A stretch of 64,000 bases of DNA from Phytophthora sp. 'mugwort' (lineage: Eukaryota > Oomycota > Peronosporomycetes > Peronosporales > Peronosporaceae), in contig JAUCEF010000006.1 of assembly GCA_033558025.1 (NCBI GenBank), positions 3,224,001-3,288,000 of the forward strand. The letters run 5' to 3'. This document shows positions 10,377 through 22,442 of the stretch, in pieces. Numbering within the stretch: position 1 is the stretch's first letter; the number at the start of each line of letters is the position of its first letter. The notes under the pieces are model-generated. The model saw only the letters and a list, made by a program, of their open reading frames with translations, made no database searches and was not told where the DNA came from. The position numbers and the translations under genes were made by a program.

Positions 10377-11285
10377 GGTTTGCGGTTGTGGATGGGACAG
10401 TAACGTTCGGCGAGCTGTCCCCCTGTCGAAAGTGATTTCGCCACCTCAGACGTTTGAACCGAAAGGTATACCTATCGAGTTGCCAGTGCCGACTGCGACT
10501 GGTTGCTGGTTAGTACTTGGACACGTATCGAAACGGTCTGGACGGCGCCAGAAGAGATTCGTTTTCGATCTGAAAAATTGACTTCAGGAGTAATTCGTTA
10601 CCGTTGCATGCGCGGGATATGTCGGGGGCGTGCATCAGCAGACGATTGATTCGCCACTCGCATTATCAAGATCGATTAGCGGTATAACAACCGACTGATC
10701 TGGCCGACCAGCAGCTTCTGTGACAGTGCTTTCTGCGCGGGCCGCTTCAACATCCACCACTTGTCGATCACGTAAACCGAGCGTTGAACGCGGAGTCCAG
10801 TAAGAAGGCAAGAAGGCAAAAGACTTCGTCTTGCATGTGATTCGACTCGAGGGGTCGGCAGCAGCAGCTCGGGGCAGACTAGCAGCGACCTTTGTTGATC
10901 CATAATTGGGGTACCGTATTTGCTCTTTGGATACACGGCGACTGTACATTATCTCGAGGGAGAAGTTGCCGTAATGGCAATTTGGCAAAGCACAGTCATG
11001 AGCATGGTAAGAGGTGGAGCGCTTGACGCCGATACAATACGCTACAAGTCCGTTACTACACAAGTTCTGGCCAATCAAAGGGCGTTCAAGTTGGGTATTT
11101 CCTGTGGTCGAAGTTTTGCCAAGCGATATATTTTCTCACGCTGAGAAAATCAGAAACCATTCTGGATTACGGCGACAGGTATTATAATAGATCACCTTGA
11201 CAAGGACACCTGTACATCATTCCCTCTTTGACCTTGCTGAACATACGCTCGCAGCAACTCGCACAAGCCAAATCCTAGCCGGACG

Positions 11286-11972
11286 ATGAAACAAAACACC
11301 ATCACGAAGAAACTAAGCCGAAAGAGCCCCGATAGTAGAGCGCCCGAGCAGAAGCGTGTGCGTCTCAGTCCGCCAATGTTACCCAACGTGTCCGCGCCCC
11401 CGCCTTCGTCGCTACCGCCACTGCCGCCGCTCAGGAACTATACTGGTCAGAAATCTGTCGCGTCTTCTACAGCCTCAGCAGCACCAGCGATGGCCTCGAG
11501 CAACATGCACAAGCTAACGGAGCTGCGCTGCAAGTACCTCGACGACATCGCCATGGTCATACAGGAGCTCAAGGCCGTGCTGACATACGGTCCCGGGTCG
11601 GCCTGCCCTGACGCGCCCGTGCCGCCATCGGTCGTTCTCAAGCTCGTGCGCACCGTGCAAACGCTAGAGAAGCTGCGCGCACTTCTATTGATGCACCCAG
11701 CAAGACTGCGTCGGGTATCGCTGGCCCAGCTGGAGACCGTCGAGCAGCAGATTAAAATGAACCTCCTCCCGCTGGCCACTCTTCTCCGCAGCTTTGACGG
11801 CAAAGACAGCACGCACGTTGCGTACCCCATTGGAGACAACAAATTCAGGGTGGATAAGGGCTGGAACCAATGTCGTGACACATCTCCACGTTCGCCATCG
11901 GGAGTCGCTGTTGCGCCGTTGCCTCGACATGACTGGCGCTTCCTGTCGATGGCGCTGGGCCTGCAGCTGTAG
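11286..11972 (+). CDS. Hypothetical protein, Pro/Ser-rich N-terminus with helical core
   Basis: A 228-residue single frame. Residues 1-75 are basic then Pro/Ser-rich (low complexity). Residues 75-165 are Leu-rich and likely helical (LRCKYLDDIAMVIQEL, LVRTVQTLEKLRALLL, LETVEQQIKMNLLPL). The last 40 residues are less gene-like, so the true end may involve an intron or frameshift. The helical core recalls subunits of transcription or other large complexes, but I recognise no family. It stands alone between the histidine-phosphatase pseudogene and endonuclease V. Confidence 0.5.
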   Translation: MKQNTITKKLSRKSPDSRAPEQKRVRLSPPMLPNVSAPPPSSLPPLPPLRNYTGQKSVASSTASAAPAMASSNMHKLTELRCKYLDDIAMVIQELKAVLTYGPGSACPDAPVPPSVVLKLVRTVQTLEKLRALLLMHPARLRRVSLAQLETVEQQIKMNLLPLATLLRSFDGKDSTHVAYPIGDNKFRVDKGWNQCRDTSPRSPSGVAVAPLPRHDWRFLSMALGLQL

Positions 11973-12192
11973 TTTACAATTACCCCTACCTATTCCATGT
12001 GCCAGACTTTCTCCATAAAGAACAAAGCTAAATTATTCTAGAAACATGATAAGTGTTGCAAGTCAGCCCATCGGAACATACATCTGCCCGCGCCGTATAA
12101 TGCACTTACGAGAAACTCCCATGTCCCCAGCTCAAAAAGAAAGTCTATGGTCAACACGACGATAGATATGCCTCTCCACCTATGACTCGAGA

Positions 12193-13181
12193 CTATGTGT
12201 CAGAAGCATGATACAAGTCCAGCGTGGTGTCCACAGCTCCCGTGTTTTCCCACTGCCGAATCATTTCTCGAGAACGCAGGTCGGCCTGGCGGATTGGCTC
12301 GGGCACACGGTACTTCGAGCAGACTTGGGCGATGCCGACGCTCATATCCAGCGACAGCATGTGCCCCACCGACACGTAGACGGGATTCTTGACACCAGCT
12401 GTTCCGCACAGCGCAGCTCCCCAAACCTAAAGATCGCGCAGCAGATCGCAACCCACATGTTAATAGATTGACAACAGCTAGACTGTCTTGATAGCAAAGG
12501 AACCTCCTACCTTGCCGGATGTTCCTTCGAGCTTAACGAGATCATGGTTCTCTTCTCGCGCTTTGTTCATCAGACCTTTCACATCGGGCTTGGTGAGGCC
12601 ATCAACGTGGAGAAACGTCTTGCCTACACCGATAGTGGGGATATTCTCAAGCACTCCGAAGTGAGAGGCCAGACCGAAGCCTTGCGGATGCAAGACACCG
12701 TTGCCGTCCACTAGCGTCACGTCAGGCAGCAGATCTGCGGCATAAAGACTTAGCACCAGTCACACGAACTGCCTTAAAGAGCCCTCATTGCATCCAATCT
12801 TCATAAACCTGGACGGCGTCGACGGAGGTCGTCGTACAACTTTGTCAGCGCTGGCACCTCTCGAAATGCCAAGAACCCAGCAATGTACGGAGCTGGCAGG
12901 GACACGTAGGTGAAGGCTTCATACAGCACAGTCAGCGACGGGAAGTCTAGCACCACAATGGAGGCGCACGCGTGCTCGTCTGAGTCCTTTACGAAGCTGA
13001 CGTCCACTCCAGCCACCCTCCTCAGTACTTTGCAGTTGACGGACCCGTCAGTTGGAGTGGCTCCGGCAGCATCAGAATGAAGCTGCCACTGCACCACGTC
13101 CGACTCGATCAGCTGCTGCTTGAGCTGAAGCTGTTCCGCTATGTTCCGCAGTGGAATAATGGCGTCAAATAAACTACGCAA
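12193..13181 (-). CDS. Endonuclease V
   Basis: Three exons, 13181-12809, 12734-12484 and 12426-12193, with introns of 74 and 57 nt, giving 285 residues in frame throughout. The enzyme cleaves next to inosine in RNA or deaminated DNA. Family signatures: VAGVDVSF with the first catalytic Asp near residue 60, the wedge segment [11 protein letters not shown] near residues 98-108, [15 protein letters not shown] with the second Asp near residue 134, and VSVGHMLSL with [15 protein letters not shown] near the C-terminus. The two inner junctions rebuild the motifs exactly (a codon split across intron 1; KT/VWGAAL at intron 2). The second donor (ACA/GTCTAG) is unusual and should be checked with RNA. 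Confidence 0.93.
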
Positions 13182-13419
13182 AGCACATCAATTGCAAGAC
13201 AGCGCACGGACTTATCCACTGTTCGTGCGTCGCTGCAGTGGCGTCATCGCTCCTAACCATGCTGCTCTTTGAAAGCTCGTCACGATAATGAACGACACGA
13301 AACTTGGCTAGATTTTCTACCAATCGGACGAAGCTGCCTTTTGTGAGTGAAGGTTTATGCTATGTTCAAGTGACCGCAGGAAACGCGGGCAGTACTTCGA
13401 AGTATTATTCTGTGCAATT

Positions 13420-14701
13420 TTACTCCACCGCCGCTACGATGTCGTCGGACAGGAGCTGCTTCACAAGCTCCTTCTGCTCGGTCGAGAGCATTGTCGGGAA
13501 GCTGATTTCATGGTGCACGTGCAGGTTCCCGTGCTGGGACGGGTAGTTGTGCACGGGCATGCCTTCGCCCTGTATTGTGCGAACCTCGAAGGGCGTCGTC
13601 ACCTTCGAGTTAGTCAGCACCACGATGCGGTCGTCCAGATGTTTCATGGGCTTTTTGTAGCCCAGCAGCGCCTCCTCCAACGAGATCTCCAGGTCGTAGT
13701 GCAGGTCATCGCCCGCGCGACTACAATACAACATCACGAGCTAGTGTCAGTCATGTCGTGAATAATAGAGAGAAAACCCTAATAAAAAACACCCTGTACC
13801 GGAAACGGTTGTGGGGGACCTGGTGCAGGCGGAAAATGACGTCGCCCGGCACCATGCCTGGTCGCTGCTCGCTCTCGCGCTCAAAGACAATTTGATGCGT
13901 CGACGGCATGCCCCTTTCAATCTCGGCAGTCAGCACCTTGTCCTCCTTCACAACCTTGTTGCCGTGGCAGAATGGACACGCTTCCTTGAAAGTCTTGCCA
14001 CGTCCACCGCACTTGGGGCAGGGCTGCTGCATCTGCACAGTGAATCCCGGACCCATCTTCTGCTCCACGAGCACGTGTCCCTTTCCACCACACGTTTTGC
14101 ACGTAGTTGTCTTGCCCCCTTTAGCTCCCGTTCCACGACACTTCCGGCAGATGACACTACGCGCGAATTGCGCCTGCTTCTTGGCTCCGTTGTACAGTTC
14201 CTCCAGCGTTACAGACATGTCCACGGCAGCGTCAGGCCCGCGCTGCTTGCTGCCGCCTCCAAAGAAGGCGTCAAAAGGACTTGAGGGGCGGCCACCCGAC
14301 TGTTCTTCGCGCTCGAGGCCATCGAAGCCCTCCAGGTCGTACACCTGGCGCTTCTGCGGGTCCGACAGAACCTCGTAGGCGCGCGAGATCTCGTGAAAGC
14401 GGCCCTCGGCCTCCTCGTCGCCTTTGTTCTTGTCCGGGTGGTATTTGAGGCTTAGCTTGCGGTAGGCCTTCTTAATCTGGGCCTCAGACGCCTCCATGTT
14501 CAGCCCCAGCGTCTCGTAGAAGTCGACGTGTTCATGCTCGTGCTCGTGGTGGTCGTGGTGTCCCCCATCGAAGCCGAAGTTAAAGCCAAACGCGTGCACA
14601 TCACTCACGAATGTCAGCAGCACCAGTGCCAGCAGCAGAAGTAAGAGGCTCCGTCGTCGCACAGCCATGGCGATCCGCCTCCAGCTCTTCGAGAAGTCCA
14701 C
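13420..14701 (-). CDS. ER-type DnaJ/Hsp40 co-chaperone (type A, four zinc-finger repeats)
   Basis: Two exons, 14701-13800 and 13720-13420, with a 79-nt intron; 400 residues. An N-terminal hydrophobic segment ([14 protein letters not shown]) is a signal peptide or anchor; Met12 would give a more standard signal and may be the real start. A His/Asp/Glu-rich stretch precedes the J domain (DFYETLGL to about residue 125, with HPD in KYHPDKN), then a Gly/Phe region, and four Cys-x2-Cys-x-Gly-x-Gly repeats ([32 protein letters not shown]). The C-terminal substrate-binding fold continues across the intron. It most resembles Scj1/DNAJB11-like luminal chaperones that work with BiP. No HDEL-type tail is seen. 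Confidence 0.93.
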
Positions 14702-14868
14702 GTGGATAAATGACCAGGATACGACACCTTGCTTATGTAATATGTTTTATGTTAGGCTTTAGTGTGGCATACACGGATTGATCATGACAAGAATGCGATA
14801 TATATTGATACGACTTCAACTCAATTATGGTGTCTGCATGTATAAGGGATGTATTGGGGTTATTTATT

Positions 14869-16174
14869 CTATAGCACGACGCACCACCGGTCGAAGAACT
14901 TGGGACTCTCGTCTAGCTGTCCGTGGACGTTCGCTCGATCTATCTTGGTGAGCATCTTGGTGCCGGTGGGTCTTCCCTCGAGACGCTTCACAGTGGGGAA
15001 TAGGCGCATGAGCTGACGGATGTCGTGGTCCGACATATACGGGTCGAGACACCAGTCACGAGTCTTCACGCGTCGGTTCTTACTTGTATCCGAGGTGTCG
15101 TTGTCAGCACTTTCGCAGTGGCTAAAGTTGAGCGCGAGCACGAGCAGTGCAAGCGCGTTGTGTGTGAATTCAGAATCACCGCTTTCGACGAACACTGAGT
15201 CCGATACTGCGTGAAATAATAAACACAAGACAAGTGAGCGAGCCACCATTAATAACATCGGAAAGGCTCAAACACAATTACACGTACGCTTCCACGCCAC
15301 AACGGTGGAGCTCTCCAGGTTCCAACGCAGCGCGGCATGGAGTCCCGCCAGAAAGGGATGACAGCCAACGTTGGGCAAGTGCTTCTCAATAAAGACCTCC
15401 ATACGCTCCATCGTCTTGGCGTGATTCTCTATCGCACGTAAGTAGTCGTGTTGCACACGCACCGACAGCCGCTGTCGGCCGTTGTCATCCGTAGACAGCT
15501 CAAAATTGGTTCCCTGACTCTCCATTGCTCGGGTATCGAACTCTGCATACTACAGGAGTAGCAATCATGCGCGTCAGTACCCATATGAGGTAACTTAAAC
15601 CATTCGACAGACTTCAATTGTCCACCCACCCTTTGATTGGAAATATGGTCGTGATATCCCGCGCGCACTTCGTTCTTCACTACTTCCAACATCTGAATAC
15701 TGTAACGAAACCTTTAATCAGCCTTTCTTCATCCCGAATTCCTTTCGCGGACTACCACTACTCACGTCTCATTGAAATACTCCTCGTGGCCAGCCACCAT
15801 GCATTTCTGCAGACCGAGCATCTGTGTGGTCTCATTGAACTGTTCATCGGCTCCTGTTTCTTCCACTGCCGAAATACTGCATCACAAAAAGACACCACCC
15901 ATCAAATACAAAGGTCGTAGCCTCTCTAATTTCAGCCGCCGTAGCATACCTTATCTCGTCCACTTTGCTCGCTTCGAAGTATTCTAGAACGTGCTTGGCC
16001 GCCTCGTCCTGGTTATAGTAGAACTTGGCGCACAGTTCGCGCCAGCGCTGTTGGCGCACGATGCAGTTGTCCTGGAGACTCGCACACTGACACCCTGAGA
16101 TACAGATACATACGAGGAGCTATCAGAAACCTCTGCATCATGCAGCATACTTCACGTGCCTGCCAACGCACCAT
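14869..16174 (-). CDS. Six-exon hypothetical protein
   Basis: Exons 16174-16156 (tentative), 16094-15950, 15876-15766, 15699-15630, 15549-15288 and 15206-14869. Introns are 61, 73, 66, 80 and 81 nt with GT-AG ends, and all phases agree, giving about 314 residues. Visible features: a Cys-bearing N-terminus (CQCASLQDNC), QQRWRELCAKF, a repeated FNET-x-QML element (FNETTQML and FNETIQML) and an acidic/amphipathic middle. The C-terminus has DWCLDPYMSDHDIRQLMRLFP. No family is recognised. The short first exon was chosen only because it supplies an ATG in phase, so the true 5' end is uncertain. Consistent phases over five introns are the main support. Confidence 0.6.
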
Positions 16175-17161
16175 CAGCCCCCATGATTTCCATCACTGTT
16201 AGCGGAAAGGAACAATATCTACCAATCTCAATCAAACGAGTAAATAATTGGATAAAAAGCATGCTTTGCTGGCACACTCTGGAACTTACATTATTGAGCG
16301 AAGCCCGATTACTGTGAGCTCGTTTGAGAAGTTTTCGGCGTCCCTCGCTTTACTTACTAATCTTCAAACAACTCCCTATCTTTGCCTTGATTGCGTATAT
16401 TAAAGCTAGATGCGGGTTAGGGCGAGTCGCTAAGCAAAGGATCTGGGACCTGCGATCAGCCGTGGTGTCCCGGGTGGGTATGACTTTAAAGACATTTGTT
16501 GTGCCTTTCTGCCAAAACGCCCTCCGTTTTTGGGTCCTACGTAGGAGGAGGGGTCATATGAAAGTCCTCCTAACTGACTAGGTACCTACGTCAAAACTTA
16601 CCCCTACCCTTATCTGATACTGTAGGCCAATTCATACCTGATCTGCTGGGAGTTCTTTCGGACGTCTGAATTTTGGCCGATGAATATTGGCCATTCGGTC
16701 CTAAAAAAAAAATCGTTAAAAGATGGTCCTTCGTCCAAATCGGAGCTCATCCGTAGGACTTGCTTCCCCAGCAGTCATTGGAAGAAAAAAAGGCAAAGTG
16801 CTCCTAATTCTGTACCAGTGGCTCAGCAAATCATGCATTTAACCCTAAACACACATGCGAAGGACCTACCTTCTGAGGTCATATTGGCCATAAGTCGGGA
16901 AAGGTACAATACAGATAAGTTTTGGTTTCGCACTTGATTTCTACTACCAGCGTTCTTAGCTCAAAAAGACATTAAAGACCCCTCATCTTACCGTAATGGC
17001 TTTGTCATATGCGGTGAGTTGTCATAAGCGGTGGCCACTATATGACACCTTTTTACGGTACATTCGTAAAAAACAAGCTTTCGTAAAAAGGTTCCAGTCG
17101 TAAACAACTCGTCTTATGAGAACCAGTCAAATTTTCAGAGCGGCACTGGAAGCTACCGGAA
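16175..17161. other. No recognisable gene (1 kb)
   Basis: Only short frames without coding character are seen (for example 16324-16581). There are scattered direct and inverted scraps around 16540-16600. It separates the host-gene island from the transposon block. Confidence 0.4.
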
Positions 17162-17400
17162 GTGTGCAATGCCCAAGCACGTCAGGCGAAAGTGGTTCGT
17201 GGAGCTGGGCGTACAGTGAGACAGTTCTGCCGCAAGACCTACACTTTTAGGTTCAAGCTGCACGTTATCAATTTTTACGCGAAGGATGGTATCAAGGCAA
17301 CTGTAGAGCGCTTTTTTCGGAGGCCGCGGGGACGTCAAACAGTTCGGCGCACAAGCTCATCAACTACTGGTCTTGCACATTGAGGCCAATCAAGCGCGAT
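17162..17400 (+). pseudogene. Transposase N-terminal helix-turn-helix scrap
   Basis: RKTYTFRFKLHVINFYAKDG followed by KATVERFF matches the first helices of a homeodomain-like transposase DNA-binding segment. The expected continuation (LINYWS) is present in a neighbouring frame near 17355-17375, so the fragment is frameshifted. It stops where gypsy copy 2 begins and may be the site into which that copy was joined. Confidence 0.55.
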
Positions 17401-17448
17401 CATTTTACTAAACAGCTTCATTTCGGTTTTGAAGCTCTGGCAGAGTGC

Positions 17449-20400
17449 GGCGGAGTACGTCATGAGATTGACCTTGTTCCGGGGACCAAATACTGCGTGA
17501 CAAGGCAGTCGCCTTTGCCACGAGAACAGTGTGACGTCATTGACGCGTTCTTCCGTGCTAAGAACGAGGAGGGTATGGTGCGCGAGAGCAAGTCTCCACA
17601 CTCAACGCCTACGTTCTGTCTTAGAAAGCCGAATGGCAAGTGGAGAATCGTTCATGCTTTTAATAAGCTCAACGCGGCCACCATTCCGGAAACGTCTATT
17701 CCTAGGAAGGACGTTCTCCAGGACAACATGACGGGGTGTACGGTGTACAGTGCTCTCGACTTGGCCGATGGATACTATCAATTGCTCATGTGAGCAAGCG
17801 ATATTCCGCTTACGGCGATCAGCGCTCCGAGTGGTATGCTCTGGGAGTGGCTAGTAATGCCCTAAGGGCTGTCGAACGCGCCTGCGACGTTCAATCGTCT
17901 TGTGACGCAACTGTTCAGGCCCCACTGGGCGTATGCTCACACATACTTCGACGACATATTCGTCCACAGTCGTGCGGAGCACGGAAAGACTGATGTGGAG
18001 AATCACATTGAAACCTGCGAGCGGTGCTCGAGTGCATGCGCCCCACAAGTTGTATGCCATCATTGACAAGTGTGCCTTCGGCGCTGAAGAGATCCCTTTT
18101 TTGGGATGCTTCATTGGGAAGCGAGGTCTTCGAGCGGATCCCGCTAAGGTCAAGGCCATTGTAGACTGGCCGGTTCCAAAGAACCAGAAAGACTTACGAC
18201 AGTGGCTTGGCCTGGCCAATTGCTTGCACAAGTAGCAAGAACTATGCTGAGGTGGCAAGGCCACTGTCCAATCTCCTTAAGAAGGATGTGGACTGGTGTC
18301 GGGACATCGGACATCAAGCGGCTTTTGAAGCCATTAAGGAGAGTCTCCTTTGGGCCCCGATCCTGGCCCTGCCAGACCCCGTTCGTCCTTTCAGTGTCGT
18401 CATGACGCGTCGGACTTTCCATCGGCAGTGCTTTGTTGCAAACAGACGCTGAAGGGCGTGATCGCGTTTGAATCTCACCAGCTTAAGGCTGCTGAGAAGA
18501 ACTATCCAGTTCATGACAAAAAGCTACTTACGATGAAGTATGCGCTCGTCAAATTCAGGGTTCACCTGCTCGACTCCAAGCCGTTTGTGATCTACACTGA
18601 TCATGCGTCGCTACGCACTGCGACGCAGCCGCCTCATCTCTCTCAGAGAATGGCCCGTTGGCTTTCCTTCTTTGCGGAGTACAACTTTGAGGTGAAGTAC
18701 AAGCCTGGCAGGCAGAACGTCTTGGCCGATGCGTTATCACACAGGCCAGACTATGAGATCGCTCACGTCACGACGATGACTTCGTTTGTGACAGACTTGA
18801 TCCGCGGGGCGTACGCGCGTGACGAGTCCTGCGTAGCTCTGCTACATGCGCTAGGAAGCGCGGAGTTTGTTAACTCAGAGATTAAGCTGTCAGGGCGGTT
18901 GCGCGCGAGGTACATCGATACACTCTGGATGATGTCCTATTGTACTACGGTACCGGACGTTTATCCACGTGTCGTGGTTCCTCACGAAGAGGATCTCAAG
19001 TATTGTATCCTCTATGAGGCACATGATACCCCACTTGGCGGTCATCTCGGTCGAGAAAAGACCTACAGCTTGGTGAGCTCCCGCTACTGGTGGCCGAAGC
19101 TTTACAAGTGGTTCAGTAAAGCTTCGGCCACCAGTAACGTATGTACGCACGTGTGAGACGTGTCAACGGGTTAAACCCTCGCCACACTCGGCTGCGCCGT
19201 TGGCCAGCTTGCCTGTACCCACGGGGTGTTGGCAATCCATGAGTATGGACTTTGTGTTCGGCCTGCCACGGGATGCAGCGGGCAACCCGGGCATCATGGT
19301 CTTTGTCGACCGATTGAGCAAGATGGCTCATTTAGCGGCGGTGCCGGACTCCATCGATGGAGAAGGAACAGCCATGTTGTTCATGGATCGTGTCTTTCGA
19401 CAGCATGGTCTGCCAGAGGCAGTTGTCTCGGATCGAGATCCCCGTTTCACGGGTAAGTTTTGGACGTCGGTCTTTAAGGTGTTCGGCACTCGACTCGACA
19501 TATCCATAGCGGACCATCCGCAGACCGATGGTCAGACTGAACGCGTGAATCGCGTAGTCGAAGACATGCTTCGGAGCGTCTGTGCAGACAGACCCAAGCA
19601 ATGGAGATGGAGCTCGATGCTCCCACTCGTTGAGTTTTCATAGAACAATGCGGTGCATACCTCGACAGGCTTCACCCCGTTCTATTTGAACGGTCTCACA
19701 CACCCTCGCGTCCCGCGGACGCCACCACTCCGTGGTTCTGGGCTTGGTGGGGGAGGGATACCCGATGCGCTAGCTGATATCATCCCAGCTGCAGTTCGCA
19801 GGCAAGTTGACACGCTCGTGTCTACGCGTTTAAGTGTCTTACGACAAGTACGGAATGCGATGGCTGAAAGCCAAGATGTTCAGAAGGAACAGGCTGATGC
19901 AAAGGGCAGAAGCAACATTGCAGTGTTTAACGTGGGTGACAAAGCTTTATATTAAACGCTAAAGCCTACCTACACATGCAGTATCTGCGCCTTTAAGACC
20001 AAGTTGCGCCCGCGTATCATTGGACCTTTTAAGATCGTGGCCAGGAAGGGCCTTGCGTACACGCTCAATCTTCCGAAGAAGATGCGTACACACCCCGTGT
20101 TTTACGTATGCTTCCTTAAGCCATATCGAGACCCGGCTCGGGTGAGTGCGGAGGGTTTGGCGCCACAGCCGGTGGATGGCCAAAGCACTGGAGGCGCACG
20201 AGGAGGTACAATGACCACGTAGCTCAGCGAGCGAACGGTCCAGCGCTTCGAAGCGACGAGCAGAGGACTGCTCCAGGAGCTCTAGGCGGTTGGCAACCGA
20301 AGCAGGAGACTGAAACCAGTCGACCCGGTGATAAGCATGGCATCGATCTCGTCAGCGAGACTGTCACGATGACTCGTCGCCCACTGTAGCGAGCCAAACA

Positions 20401-20653
20401 GCGTCAACACCCGCCTCTCGACCGCTAGCAGATCACTGCGACGCAGCGCGAGGATCCAGCCGGTCAGCGACTCCACCGCTGTTGCCCGATGAGCAGGGAA
20501 TTTCCCACTATCATGTGGAGCGCTTAGTGGCGCGGCATCGTCGCCAGGTCGTACCCAATATCTTGTGAAGTGGAGGGGTTATCCTCACTCACAGAACTCT
20601 AGGGAGTACGAGGTTCCTCTCCGGCAATTTTTTCCTGACGTCGTGGACGCTTG
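17449..20653 (+). pseudogene. Broken Ty3/gypsy pol, copy 2
   Basis: The same domains, stops and foldback as copy 1. One extra single-base deletion near 18416 lies in the RNase H region, and DKE has become DKK at the RNase H VHDKxLL motif near 18518. The RT catalytic YFDDIF is near 17945-17962. Confidence 0.92.
19085..19136. repeat. Integrase foldback, copy 2
   Basis: Identical to the 21-bp inverted repeat of copy 1 (1624-1675). Confidence 0.9.
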
Positions 20654-22033
20654 GTCGACGCGATCAGCAAAGCCCCGAGGGCTAGCGACCGAGGCGTCGC
20701 TCGCCTGGCGCTTCCCGGCAATAGCCGCTGGGGGCCAAGGCCAGCAGCAAAGCTGTCGCTCGGGTCTTGAAGAGGAGCGGCTTCATGAGTGTGAGAGCCG
20801 CTAGCTGTGACAGCAGAAGTACCCAGTGCGAGAGAGCCTTGGGGGCGAGGCCGGTAGGCAGGGGATAATTGGCGTTTCGCCTTTAGTTTCGCAAACTCAA
20901 AACGGAGTCGACGTTCGACTCGAACCTCAGTTTCACTGAAACTAGCCTGAAGGGCATCAATGGAAGAGAGCTTGCGAGCTCCTTCCACCCAACTTCGGAA
21001 CTGTCCATCGTCATCCCAAGACGTCTCTTCTGACAGGAGCACGACTAGGTAAGTCCGCATTGGTGGAACCGAGACGTGCCGAGCTTGCATTAGCAAGCGC
21101 TCACGATACTCGCTCTGAGCAGCCACTTGAGGAGTCAAGTATCTCTCTCTGAGAGACTCTCGCGCGGCGAGCTTGTCGGGTGTGGCGGCCGCCAGCCCAA
21201 TCACATACGTGTTAAGCAATTCCGATGCTACTCGGCGAGCCACTTCGCTGGGAACGCGAGGCTCAAAGCCGTAGTCACGACGTGACAGGGTAAGCAATGG
21301 CCGAGCCATAGGCCGCCTCGAACGGGGGAGCTGCGGATCAGCCTCGAGCTGTTGCTCCTGGACTTCGTCCGAAGATTGGTGACGACAGCGGATACCCTGG
21401 GATCATATGTTGTTCCCCGCGAAGGTAGCGGAGGCGCGTTGCGCAGGACTCGTGGAGTCGAGAGCTCGAACGGATTCGGAGCGCGCAGTTGTCGGCGCGG
21501 GCTCGGCGAGCGGACAGGGCTACTACCGGTCATGGACTCAGTGTAGTCGACCTCCTGTTCACCTTCCTCAAGGTCGTCAAAAAGGGCATCTCGCGCAAAG
21601 CGTACGGAGGCACTGCTCTAGCGGCTTCGCTGCCTCCACTCATGGTCTTTTGACCGTATCGGCACTTGTGCGCTGAGTGATACTCTCGCACCGAGAGCCG
21701 CGAGGGTGCGGGTGGCGCACGGTCAGAGACCTCTCCCGTACGGGATGACGAGGATAACGAAGGTGACGGAGACACAGAGGGGCTTAGCCCGCGGCGAGGG
21801 CTGTAATCACGAGGCGAACGAGGGAGGTCAAAAGACCCAATTGGCTGTTGACATCTGAGTGTGAGCACTCGATGCGGAACAAACAGTGAAACGCTCTTGG
21901 GAGCGGAAGGTTCGGGCCCTTTTTCGATTGATACAATCAGACCCTCGTGGATACGGTGTGTCCACGGTTTGGTGGGGGAGAGTGTAACGTGGTTACACGA
22001 AGGTAAGACGAGTGTAGCTGTACTACGTGACAC
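20599..22033 (-). pseudogene. Antisense reading frame of gypsy family A, copy 2
   Basis: The same arrangement as 3138-4572, with one Gln-to-Leu change (RLQMQ to RLLMQ, near 21091). The 236-codon block is still open. The two frameshifts are shared. Confidence 0.55.
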
Positions 22034-22442
22034 TTTGTTAGTAAGTGGTACTTGGTACCACTTGGATTAACGGGATTTCAGTACGTGGCCACAGGGCCAC
22101 TCGATATGCATTTGACTGGTTTAACTATGGTAGATAGTTAGAGTCACACATTTACACCACAGCCGGCTTTGCCGCAGATAAGCAAACAAATAGCAGCTCA
22201 GTCTTAGCATAAAAAAAGATGCTAAGACTGAGCTGCTATTAGTTTGCTTATGGCTTAGATCGCTCTAGGTATACCACTAGAGACTCAAAGAGGTTTAGGA
22301 ATACTGACTCTTTGAGTCTCTAGTGGTATAACTAGAGCGATCTAAGCCTCTGCGAAGACCTTAGGGGTTAGAATAACCACAGCTAAGACTCGGAGAGTCA
22401 TACGTTTTCCTCTGACGCAGCACGCTACGCAGCCCCGCTGCA
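21983..22442 (+). repeat. 3' LTR of gypsy family A, copy 2
   Basis: It follows the polypurine tract at 21972-21982 and includes hairpins at 22178-22251 and 22253-22347. The last 25 bases differ slightly from copy 1, and the flanks are unrelated beyond CTGCA. Confidence 0.7.

Larger units (their letters stand above)
17449..22442 (+). mobile_element. Ty3/gypsy retrotransposon, family A, copy 2 (5'-truncated)
   Basis: Nearly identical to 1-4981 (about seven single-base differences, including one deletion near 18416, plus variation in the last 25 bases). Gypsy similarity begins just before the conserved HEIDLVPG segment of pol at about 17449-17465. Upstream is a transposase scrap instead of gag or a 5' LTR, so this copy is 5'-truncated. 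On the right, similarity to copy 1 ends exactly at the LTR end (22442). It shares all inactivating changes of copy 1. Confidence 0.92.

Noticed and set aside
10635..11078. 147-codon minus-strand frame
   Set aside because: No domain, unusual composition, no paralogue or splice support. Probably chance.
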